NCBI RefSeq assembly: GCF_006538745.1
Contig: NZ_BJLR01000016.1
Location: forward strand, 310,001-374,000
Origin: Cellulomonas cellasea
GTDB lineage: Bacteria; Actinomycetota; Actinomycetes; Actinomycetales; Cellulomonadaceae
Direction: 5' to 3'
Length of the DNA stretch: 64,000 nt
In this document: positions 26,104 to 33,033 of the stretch, piece by piece
Layout of the letters: every line of letters begins with the position of its first letter
Position numbering within the stretch: position 1 is the first letter of the stretch
Position numbers and translations under genes: made by a program
Notes under the pieces: model-generated
Told to the model about the DNA's origin: nothing
The model's database searches: none
What the model saw: the letters and a program-made list of their open reading frames with translations, nothing else

Positions 26104-26886
26104 ATGACGACGACGCCGAACCGCCCGACGACGCTGCTCCCCGGCCGCCCGCCGGTCGTGGACCAGGCCACGTGGCAGGCCGCGCGCGACGAGCTGCTGG
26201 TCCGCGAGAAGGCGCACACCCGCGCGGGCGACGCCCTGGCCGCCGAGCGCCGCCGGCTGCCGATGGTCGAGCTCGACCCGACCGTCGAGGTCGTCGGCGC
26301 CGACGGGCCCGTCCCGTTCCTCGACCTGTTCCAGGGCCGGGACGAGCTGCTGGTCTACAAGCACATGTGGCACGACGGGGCGCCGCACCAGGGCCAGTGC
26401 GAGGGCTGCACCGTCTCGGCGTGGCAGCTGCAGGACACCGCGTACCTGCGCGCCCGCGGCGTCTCGTTCGCGGTCGTGACGACCGGCGTGTGGGACGAGG
26501 TGGCGCCCTACGTCGAGTTCATGGGCTACCCCCAGCCCTGGTACTCGGTGCGGGACCTGCCCGAGCCGGTCGGCGGCGACATGGGGGCCTACGCGTGCTT
26601 CCTGCGCGACGGCGACCGCGCCTTCCTCACCTACGCGACGACCGGCCGCGGCGTCGAGCCGGGCAGCGCGTCGTTCGCGCTGCTCGACATGACGCCGTAC
26701 GGGCGCGGGGAGTCGTGGGAGGAGAACCCGGCGGGCTGGCCCGCGGGGCAGGGCGCGTGCTGGTACTGGCGCACGGACGTCGACGGCAACGGCACCTGGG
26801 GACCGACGGGCCGCCCGACACCGCAGTGGACGCGCCCGGGCGTGACGCCCGAGACCACCCTCGGCCGGCACGGCGCGCACCACTGA
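26104..26886 (+). CDS. DUF899 thioredoxin-like protein
   Basis: A 260-residue protein with the DUF899 pattern: VDQATWQAARDELLVREKAHTR at the N-terminus, LFQGRDELLVYKHMW, then CEGCTVSAWQLQDTAYLRARG, and WYSVRDLPEP with the closing WYWRTDVDGNGTWGP. The fold is thioredoxin-like with a CxxC-type pair (CEGC) near residue 100. No reaction is established for the family. A GGAGG ribosome-binding site precedes the ATG. It stands alone and ends at a terminator shared with the convergent diguanylate cyclase gene. Confidence 0.85.
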   Translation: MTTTPNRPTTLLPGRPPVVDQATWQAARDELLVREKAHTRAGDALAAERRRLPMVELDPTVEVVGADGPVPFLDLFQGRDELLVYKHMWHDGAPHQGQCEGCTVSAWQLQDTAYLRARGVSFAVVTTGVWDEVAPYVEFMGYPQPWYSVRDLPEPVGGDMGAYACFLRDGDRAFLTYATTGRGVEPGSASFALLDMTPYGRGESWEENPAGWPAGQGACWYWRTDVDGNGTWGPTGRPTPQWTRPGVTPETTLGRHGAHH

Positions 26887-26950
26887 CCCCCGGGCGTCCC
26901 GAGGAGCGCGCCGTGCGGCGGCGTGCTCGCGCTGGGGGCGCGCGGGACGG

Positions 26951-26994
26951 CCCCGGGCGCGGGAAACGGTGCTTCACGCCTCCCGCGCCCGGGG
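26951..26994. terminator. Bidirectional hairpin terminator between convergent genes
   Basis: CCCCGGGCGCGGGA (26951-26964) pairs perfectly with TCCCGCGCCCGGGG (26981-26994); the loop can fold further. It lies between the DUF899 gene and the minus-strand GGDEF gene. There is no U-run, as is common in this phylum. Confidence 0.75.
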
Positions 26995-27011
26995 ACGGCT
27001 CGGCGCGTCGC

Positions 27012-28091
27012 TCAGGCGCCCGGCCGGGCCCCGGACGCGCGGGGCGACGCGTGCGGACCCGGCGCCCGGGACACGTCGTCGGTCATCACGACCCGGTCCC
27101 GGCCGTCGGCCTTGGCGTCGTACAGGGCCGCGTCGGCCGCGGCGTAGAGCTCGCGCATCGTGGTGTGCGCCGACGTGTGCGCGACCCCGATGCTCACGGT
27201 CAGCGGCACCGGGCCGTCCGCACCGCGCAGCGGGGTGCGCCGGACCAGGCGCAGGAGCTCCTCCGCGACGTCGAGCGTCGCCTGGCGGCCCCAGCCGGGC
27301 AGCAGGAGCGCCATCTCGTCGCCGCCGAGCCGGGAGGCGATCGTGCCGGCCTGCGCGCGGCGGCGCAGCAGGTCGCCGACGTGCGCGAGGGCGTCGTCGC
27401 CGACGGGGTGCCCACGCTCGTCGTTGATGACCTTGAACCGGTCGAGGTCGAGGATCATCAGGCCCGTGCCGTCGCCGGTCTGCGCGAGGGCGCACGCGGC
27501 GGCGTCGTCGAGCACGCGGCGGGTGGCCAGCCCGGTGAGCGGGTCGACGGCGGCCTGCTCGGTGAGCCGGGTCACGAGGCGGTCCTGGCGTTCGCCGGCC
27601 TGCACGAGGACCGCGGCCAGGACGGTGAGCATCGCGCCGATGTACGCGAGGTCGGTCGCGGCCCGGCCGGGCGGCAGGAGCGTGAAGACGACCCAGGCGT
27701 TGCCCAGCACCGCGAGGACGGTCACGAGCGCGACGGGCTTGCGGCCGAGCTGCGACGCGGCGAACACGACGGGGAACGCGAAGAACGCCTGCGCGGCCGC
27801 GCTCGCGTCGGCGGTCGCCACGTCGAGGCCCGCGATGATCGCGATCCCGACGACGGGCGTGACGAGCCAGGTCGCGGCCGGTGCGCGGTGGCCGTGCCGG
27901 TACAGCGCGACGGCCAGCGGGAGCACCGCGAGGTTGACGCCCGTGACGAGCACCAGCGCGACGAGCGAGGACGGTCCCTGGCCGAGGGCCGTGAAGACCA
28001 GCGTGACGAGCGCGGCGACGGCGACGAGGACCGCCGCGGCGCGCGCTGCACCCCGCGGGTCCCTCGGCCGGCACGCCTGCTCCCATGACAC
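27012..28091 (-). CDS. Membrane diguanylate cyclase-like protein (GGDEM motif)
   Basis: A 359-residue protein: six hydrophobic segments (about residues 15-185), then a GGDEF domain (about 190-340) with DPLTGLATRRVLDD, DLDRFKVINDERGH and the active-site loop RLGGDEMALLLP. The last position of GGDEF is Met; the metal and GTP-binding residues before it are kept, so activity (2 GTP to cyclic di-GMP) is plausible. Start: the in-frame GTG at 28112 lies 7 nt after a strong hairpin and has no ribosome-binding site, while GTG 28091 follows GATGGT by 6 nt, so I chose the latter. Confidence 0.85.
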   Translation of the reverse strand: MSWEQACRPRDPRGAARAAAVLVAVAALVTLVFTALGQGPSSLVALVLVTGVNLAVLPLAVALYRHGHRAPAATWLVTPVVGIAIIAGLDVATADASAAAQAFFAFPVVFAASQLGRKPVALVTVLAVLGNAWVVFTLLPPGRAATDLAYIGAMLTVLAAVLVQAGERQDRLVTRLTEQAAVDPLTGLATRRVLDDAAACALAQTGDGTGLMILDLDRFKVINDERGHPVGDDALAHVGDLLRRRAQAGTIASRLGGDEMALLLPGWGRQATLDVAEELLRLVRRTPLRGADGPVPLTVSIGVAHTSAHTTMRELYAAADAALYDAKADGRDRVVMTDDVSRAPGPHASPRASGARPGA

Positions 28092-28118
28092 GCCCCCACC
28101 ATCGGCCGGCACCGCCCG

Positions 28119-28160
28119 CGGCTGAGCGGCCGACCGGCTGAAGGGACGGCCGCTCAGCCG
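28119..28160 (-). terminator. Hairpin terminator after the ABC exporter operon
   Basis: Perfect 14-bp inverted repeat CGGCTGAGCGGCCG (28119-28132) / CGGCCGCTCAGCCG (28147-28160) with a 14-nt loop. On the minus strand it lies between the ABC permease stop and the diguanylate cyclase start. Confidence 0.75.
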
Positions 28161-28257
28161 AGGGGCGGCGCAGGGTATGCGGGGCAGCGCGTGCCGACCG
28201 GGGCGCGGTCCGCCGAGCAGCGGGCGCCGGCCGGCCGCGGTGGCCCGGCCGGCACCG

Positions 28258-30156
28258 TCAGGCGACGGCCGTCGCCAGCCGCGTCGTCCGGCGTGCGGCC
28301 AGCGCGGTCGCGGCCAGCGCGAAGACCACGACCGCCGCGCTGACGACGCCGTAGGACACCAGGTCGACGACGGGCGGCCCGTCGAGCACCCCGGCGCTCA
28401 CCCCGACCACCGCCGGCACCACCGCCGCGGTGCCGACGACCCACGCCGTGACCCCGGTGATCGTCGCCTCGACGGTGGTCATCGCCAGGAGCTGGCGGCG
28501 GGTCGTGCCGGTGCGGTGCAGCAGCGCGAGCTCGTCGCGCCGCGCCACCGTGGTCATGGCCAGCGTGCTCGCCGCCCCGACCGCCACCACCGCGAGCAGC
28601 AGGAGGAGCAGCGCGGTCCCGATCTCGTTCTCGCCGCCGGCCGACCGCATCGCCGTGGTGATGTGCGTCCCGGGGTCGGCCGCCGTCGCCCCCAGGGCGG
28701 TGATCGCTGCGGTGGCGTCCGCCAGGTCCGTTCCCGCGGCGAGGTCGACCAGCACCGTGTCGGCCATCATGGGCAGCCCGTGGGCCTCGGCCGTCGCCGG
28801 TCCGGTGATCAGGCCGGCGACCCCCAGCCCGCGCGAGAACACCGCGACGACGGTCGCCTCGACGACGTCCTCGCCGAGCCGGAGCGTGAGCGTCTCGCCC
28901 AGGCCGGCGCCGCTGGTGAACGCCGTGTCGCTGCTGACGGCCACGGTGTCCGGGGAGTCGAGGCCGGCGAGCGAGCCGTCGACGACGTCCGGGTCGAGCG
29001 CCGTCGTGCCGGCGGGGACGACGCGCAGCGCGGTGGCCTCCCAGGCGAGCGCGCCGTCGAGCTCGTCGTCGGTGCGCAGCTGCCCGGGCACGGTCGCGAG
29101 CGGCACGGCGGACGTGACGCCGGGCACCGCGGCGACCTGCGCGGTGAGGTCCGCCGCCGCCTCCTCGGTAGGCGTGACGACGAGGTCCGCGGCGACCGAC
29201 GCCACGAACTCCTGCTGTGCGCCGGTCGTGATCGCCTTGTTCACGCTCGTCTGGACGGTCGCGGCGGCGACGACCAGGGCGAGCGGGACGACGACGGTCG
29301 TCAGCCGCCGGGAGAACCCCCGCACGTTGCGGACGGCGAGCATCGTGGCCGGGCGCCCGCCGGCCGCGTGCGCCCGTGCCAGCCGGTCGAAGATCCAGCC
29401 GACGAGGACGGGCCCGGCGAGCGCGGCGGCACCGATCAGCAGGAAGGCGGAGAGCGAGGCCGTGGCGCTCCCCATCGCGCCCGGGATCCACAGGGGGGAG
29501 AACGCCGTGGCCAGCCCGCCCAGAGTCATCGCCAGGGCCGTGACCCGCCGGCCGGTACCGACCTGGCGGTCCTCGACCGCGCTCTGCTGGAGCGCCGCGG
29601 TCGGCGCCGTGCGTGCGGCCTCCCGGGCGCCGAGCCGGCCGACGGGCACCGCGGTGACCGCGATGAGCGCGACCGCGGCGAGGACGGGCAGCGGCGAGAG
29701 CGTCGACGTGAAGTCCGGCGCGACCATCCCGCCGCGCACGAGCAGCGGGTCGAGGAGCCGGGCGCCGAACAGGCCCGCAACCGCGCCCACCGGCGCGGCG
29801 ACGAGCGAGACCACGGCCACCTCGGCGGTCACGGTGCGGCGCACCTGCGCGGGGGTGGCGCCGACCGCGCGCAGCAGCGCGAACTCCCGGCGGCGGCTGC
29901 GCAGCGCGAGGCTGACGGTCGCCGCGACGACCATCACCACGACGACGACCAGCGTCCCGGCGTAGGAGGACGCGAGGGAGACCAGCAGCCCCCCGGAGGC
30001 GGGGTCCCCGGCGGACTGCGTGCGCAGGCCGGACTCGAACAGGACCCCGGTCACCGCGAGGACCGCCGCGGCGACGGCGAGGACGACGGCGGTGCCGGCG
30101 AAGGCCCCGCGGTGGGCACGGACGCCCGAGGATGCGAGCTGCCACACGGTGCTCAC
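28258..30156 (-). CDS. MacB/FtsX-type ABC transporter permease
   Basis: A 632-residue permease made of two FtsX-like halves. The first has an N-terminal membrane segment, an extracytoplasmic stretch and three segments around LALRSRRREFALLRAVGATPAQVRRTV. The second has a larger extracytoplasmic domain (about 345-520) and three segments around TTVARRDELALLHRTGTTRRQLLAM. Both carry the RREFALLR / RRDELALLH coupling motif. It works with the ATPase encoded just upstream, probably exporting a peptide, lipid or drug or acting as a mechanotransmission complex. The GTG start overlaps the ATPase stop. Confidence 0.92.
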   Translation of the reverse strand: MSTVWQLASSGVRAHRGAFAGTAVVLAVAAAVLAVTGVLFESGLRTQSAGDPASGGLLVSLASSYAGTLVVVVVMVVAATVSLALRSRRREFALLRAVGATPAQVRRTVTAEVAVVSLVAAPVGAVAGLFGARLLDPLLVRGGMVAPDFTSTLSPLPVLAAVALIAVTAVPVGRLGAREAARTAPTAALQQSAVEDRQVGTGRRVTALAMTLGGLATAFSPLWIPGAMGSATASLSAFLLIGAAALAGPVLVGWIFDRLARAHAAGGRPATMLAVRNVRGFSRRLTTVVVPLALVVAAATVQTSVNKAITTGAQQEFVASVAADLVVTPTEEAAADLTAQVAAVPGVTSAVPLATVPGQLRTDDELDGALAWEATALRVVPAGTTALDPDVVDGSLAGLDSPDTVAVSSDTAFTSGAGLGETLTLRLGEDVVEATVVAVFSRGLGVAGLITGPATAEAHGLPMMADTVLVDLAAGTDLADATAAITALGATAADPGTHITTAMRSAGGENEIGTALLLLLLAVVAVGAASTLAMTTVARRDELALLHRTGTTRRQLLAMTTVEATITGVTAWVVGTAAVVPAVVGVSAGVLDGPPVVDLVSYGVVSAAVVVFALAATALAARRTTRLATAVA

Positions 30157-30902
30157 CGGCCCGTCGTGAGGAGGCGAGCGGTGACCTGCTCGGCGGTGGG
30201 GTGCTCGAGCTGGTCGACGACGAGCCCGTCCGCGAGGACGACGACGCGCTCGGCGGCGGCCGCGACCCCCGCGTCGTGCGTCACGACGACGACGGTCTGC
30301 CCGAGCTCGTGGGCGGTGTCGCGCAGCACCTGGAGCACCGCGGCGCCGGTGCGGGAGTCCAGCGCACCCGTGGGCTCGTCGGCGAACACGACGGCGGGCC
30401 GCGTGATCAGCGCCCGGGCGATCGCGACGCGCTGGGCCTGCCCGCCGGACAGCTCGCCCGGCAGGCGGTCCATGAGGTGCGGCACGCCCAGGAAGTCGAG
30501 CAGCGCCGACTCCCACGCCGCGTCGACCGCGCGGCCCGCGAGCACGAGCGGCAGGCGGACGTTCTCGCGCGCCGTCAGGTGGCCGATGAGGTTGTAGGCC
30601 TGGAAGACGAAGCCCACGTGCTCCCGCCGGAACCGCGTGAGGTCGTCGGGCCGGAGCGTCGTGAGGTCGTGGCCCCCGACGACGACCGAGCCCCGGCTCG
30701 GGGTGTCGAGCCCGGCCGCGCAGTTCAGCAGCGTCGACTTGCCGGAGCCGGACTGACCGACGATCGCCGTCACGGAGCCGGCGAGCAGCTCGAGGGACAC
30801 CCCGCGCAGCGCGTGGACGGGCTCGCGTCCCGGGTAGGTCTTGTGGAGGTCGACGAGGCGGACGGCGGTGGCCGTCGACTGCGTGGTGGTCGGCGCGGAC
30901 AT
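30153..30902 (-). CDS. MacB/LolD-type ABC transporter ATP-binding protein
   Basis: A 249-residue ATPase: Walker A GQSGSGKST, Q-loop VFQAYNLIGHLTA, signature LSGGQAQRVAIARAL, Walker B AVVFADEPTGALD and the H-loop VVVVTHD. The wording GLDTPSRGSVVVGGHDLT and DEPTGALDSRTG is standard for the MacB/LolD/FtsE group paired with FtsX-like permeases. The ATG at 30902 has GGGAG upstream. Operon of two genes with the permease, closed by the hairpin at 28119-28160. Confidence 0.95.
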   Translation of the reverse strand: MSAPTTTQSTATAVRLVDLHKTYPGREPVHALRGVSLELLAGSVTAIVGQSGSGKSTLLNCAAGLDTPSRGSVVVGGHDLTTLRPDDLTRFRREHVGFVFQAYNLIGHLTARENVRLPLVLAGRAVDAAWESALLDFLGVPHLMDRLPGELSGGQAQRVAIARALITRPAVVFADEPTGALDSRTGAAVLQVLRDTAHELGQTVVVVTHDAGVAAAAERVVVLADGLVVDQLEHPTAEQVTARLLTTGR

Positions 30903-31079
30903 GGGGTGCTCCCGTGGTCGAGGTCGTGGTGTCGCTCTCGAACCTAGGAACCGGGAGGGTGGCCCATCGAGCCCCGGAAGGAGGGCCCGCGCGGGTTCCA
31001 CCTTTCGATGCAGGCAGGATGCTGTCCCTGCAGGGGACCCGCAGCGAGGTCCCGCAGCGGTCCGGAGGAGGAGCAGCGC

Positions 31080-32603
31080 GTGGGCGTCGAGGAGTGGGTG
31101 CTGACCGGGGCGCGGGTGGCCCGGACGTCGGCGGACGGAGTCCGCGTGAGCCGGCCCGCCGCCGAGCCGGTCGACGTGCACGTGCGGGACGGGCGGGTCG
31201 TCGCCGTCGGTCCCGACGCCGCGCGGGCCGCCGGGGCGCGCGCCGAGCGGGTGGACCTGGGCGGCCGCGTCGTCGTCCCCGGGCTGTGGGACGCGCACAC
31301 GCACATGGACCAGTGGGCGCTCGCCCGGCGCCGGCTCGACGTCTCCGGTGCCCGGTCGGCCGCCGAGGCCGCGCGACTCGTGACCGAGCGGCTCGCGCGC
31401 GGCGACGGCGACGAGGTGCTCGTCGGGGTCGGGTTCCGCGACGGGCTGTGGCCCGACGCCCCCGACGTGGCCCTGCTCGACGAGGCCGCCGCGCGCGCGG
31501 GGCACCCCGGCGCGGCCGTCGTCCTCGTCTCGGGCGACGTGCACTGCGCGTGGCTCAGCACCGCCGCGCTCAGGCGCTACGGGGTGCCGTGGCGCGCGGA
31601 CGGGGTGCTGCGCGAGCACGAGTGGTTCGCGGTGAGCCCGCGGGTCAACGTCGTCGCGCCGCACGTGCTCGACGCCTGGGTCGACGAGTCGGCTCGCGCG
31701 GCGGCGGCGCGGGGCGTCGTCGGGGTCGTCGACCTCGAGCTCAGCGACCTGCTGACCGCGTGGCGGCGCCGGATCGCGGGCGGCACCCGGTCGCTGCGCG
31801 TCTCGGCGGGCGTCTGGCCCGACCACCTCGACCGTCCTGTCGCCGAGGAGCTCCACACCGGCGACGTCGTCCCCGGGCAGGGCGACGCGGCGCTGCTGAC
31901 GATGGGCCCGCTCAAGGTCATCACCGACGGCTCCCTCAACACCCGCACCGCGTACTGCCACGACCCGTACCCCGGCCTGACCGGCCCGGACGCGCGCGGC
32001 GTGCTCTCGGTCCCGCCGGACCGGCTCGTGCCGCTCATGGCGCACGCGCACCGGCACGGCCTCCGCTCGGCGATCCACGCGATCGGCGACGCGGCGAACA
32101 CCCACGCGCTCGACGCGTTCGCCGCGTCGGGTGCGCGCGGCAGCATCGAGCACGCGCAGCTCCTGAGCCCCGGGGACGTCGCACGGTTCGCCGAGCTCGG
32201 GATCGTCGCGTCGGTCCAGCCCGAGCACGCGATGGACGACCGGGACGTCGCCGACCACTACTGGGCCGGGCGCACGGGCCGGGCGTTCGTGCTGCGCGCG
32301 CTCGTCGACGCGGGCGTGCGCCTGACGCTCGGCTCCGACGCGCCCGTCGCGCCGCTCGACCCGTGGCAGGCGGTCGCGTCGGCCGTCGACCGGGCGCGCG
32401 ACGGCCGCGAGCCGTGGCACCCGGAGCAGGCGATCGACCTCGACGTCGCGCTCGGCGCCTCGGTCCGCTCGCGCGTCGAGCCCGGGCAGGTCGCGGACCT
32501 CGCGGTGCTCGACGCCGACCCGTGGGCGCAGGGGGCGGACCTGCGCGGCCTGCCGGTCGCGGCCACGATGCTCGCGGGCGGCTGGACGGCGTCGCGGCTG
32601 TAG
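31080..32603 (+). CDS. YtcJ-like metal-dependent amidohydrolase
   Basis: A 507-residue amidohydrolase of the exoenzyme/YtcJ group. Metal-site motifs: HTHMD after VVPGLWDA (residues about 70-80), GPLKVITDGSLNTRTA with the bridging Lys, HAIGDAANTHAL and the C-terminal Asp in LTLGSDAPVAPLDPW. The substrate of these enzymes is rarely predictable (N-formyl or cyclic amide hydrolysis is known in relatives). The GTG at 31080 follows GGAGGAGGAG; the frame is open further upstream without a comparable site. It is divergent from the ABC exporter operon. Confidence 0.88.
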   Translation: MGVEEWVLTGARVARTSADGVRVSRPAAEPVDVHVRDGRVVAVGPDAARAAGARAERVDLGGRVVVPGLWDAHTHMDQWALARRRLDVSGARSAAEAARLVTERLARGDGDEVLVGVGFRDGLWPDAPDVALLDEAAARAGHPGAAVVLVSGDVHCAWLSTAALRRYGVPWRADGVLREHEWFAVSPRVNVVAPHVLDAWVDESARAAAARGVVGVVDLELSDLLTAWRRRIAGGTRSLRVSAGVWPDHLDRPVAEELHTGDVVPGQGDAALLTMGPLKVITDGSLNTRTAYCHDPYPGLTGPDARGVLSVPPDRLVPLMAHAHRHGLRSAIHAIGDAANTHALDAFAASGARGSIEHAQLLSPGDVARFAELGIVASVQPEHAMDDRDVADHYWAGRTGRAFVLRALVDAGVRLTLGSDAPVAPLDPWQAVASAVDRARDGREPWHPEQAIDLDVALGASVRSRVEPGQVADLAVLDADPWAQGADLRGLPVAATMLAGGWTASRL

Positions 32604-32642
32604 CCCACCAGCCCTGGGTCGCGGCGCGCAGGCCGCTTCCCC

Positions 32643-32662
32643 CCGGGTGCACGCGCACCCGG
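32643..32662. terminator. Small hairpin between convergent genes
   Basis: CCGGGTGC (32643-32650), 4-nt loop, GCACCCGG (32655-32662): a perfect 8-bp stem between the amidohydrolase stop and the minus-strand immunity gene stop. Confidence 0.5.
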
Positions 32663-32721
32663 ACCGCCCGCTCGAACCGCGACCCGCCCGCCCGGGCCCC
32701 GGCCCTGCGGGACGGCGGGCC

Positions 32722-33033
32722 TCAGCCCGCGGCGGCGACCAGGTCGGCGAGCTCCTGGAGCTGCGCGACCACGACCTGCCGCTCGGGCGACTGCGGGAGC
32801 GTCGCGTCGGCGACCCGCGGCAGCGCCCCGATCTGGGCGACGAGCTCGGACCGCTGCTCCGGCGGGACCTGCGAGAGCCGGAGGCTGCCGAGGTTGTTGT
32901 CCGAGATCACGCGCAGGCGCTCCGCGAGCTCGGCCGAGGCGACCCGGTCGGCGAGCGTGTCGACCGCCCAGTAGAAGACGGACGACGACACGTCCCAGTG
33001 ACTCGACTCCGACACGAACACGATGCCTGCCAT
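32722..33033 (-). CDS. Probable immunity protein to the adjacent toxin
   Basis: A 103-residue soluble protein: MAGIVFVSESSHWDVSSSVFYWAV, then Leu/Ala/Gln-rich helices (RVISDNNLGSLRL, RSELVAQIGALP, VVVAQLQELADLV). I recognise no family by name. Its ATG overlaps the TAA stop of the upstream polymorphic-toxin gene (TAATG), so it is translated with the toxin. Small size, mostly helical acidic character and position immediately after a toxin C-terminal domain are the standard signs of a cognate immunity protein. The immunity role is inferred from context only. Confidence 0.65.
   Translation of the reverse strand: MAGIVFVSESSHWDVSSSVFYWAVDTLADRVASAELAERLRVISDNNLGSLRLSQVPPEQRSELVAQIGALPRVADATLPQSPERQVVVAQLQELADLVAAAG

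Noticed and set aside
28177-30597. An 806-residue open frame on the plus strand opposite the ABC permease
   Set aside because: Gly/Arg/Asp-rich translation without motifs; the FtsX permease on the minus strand explains the region.
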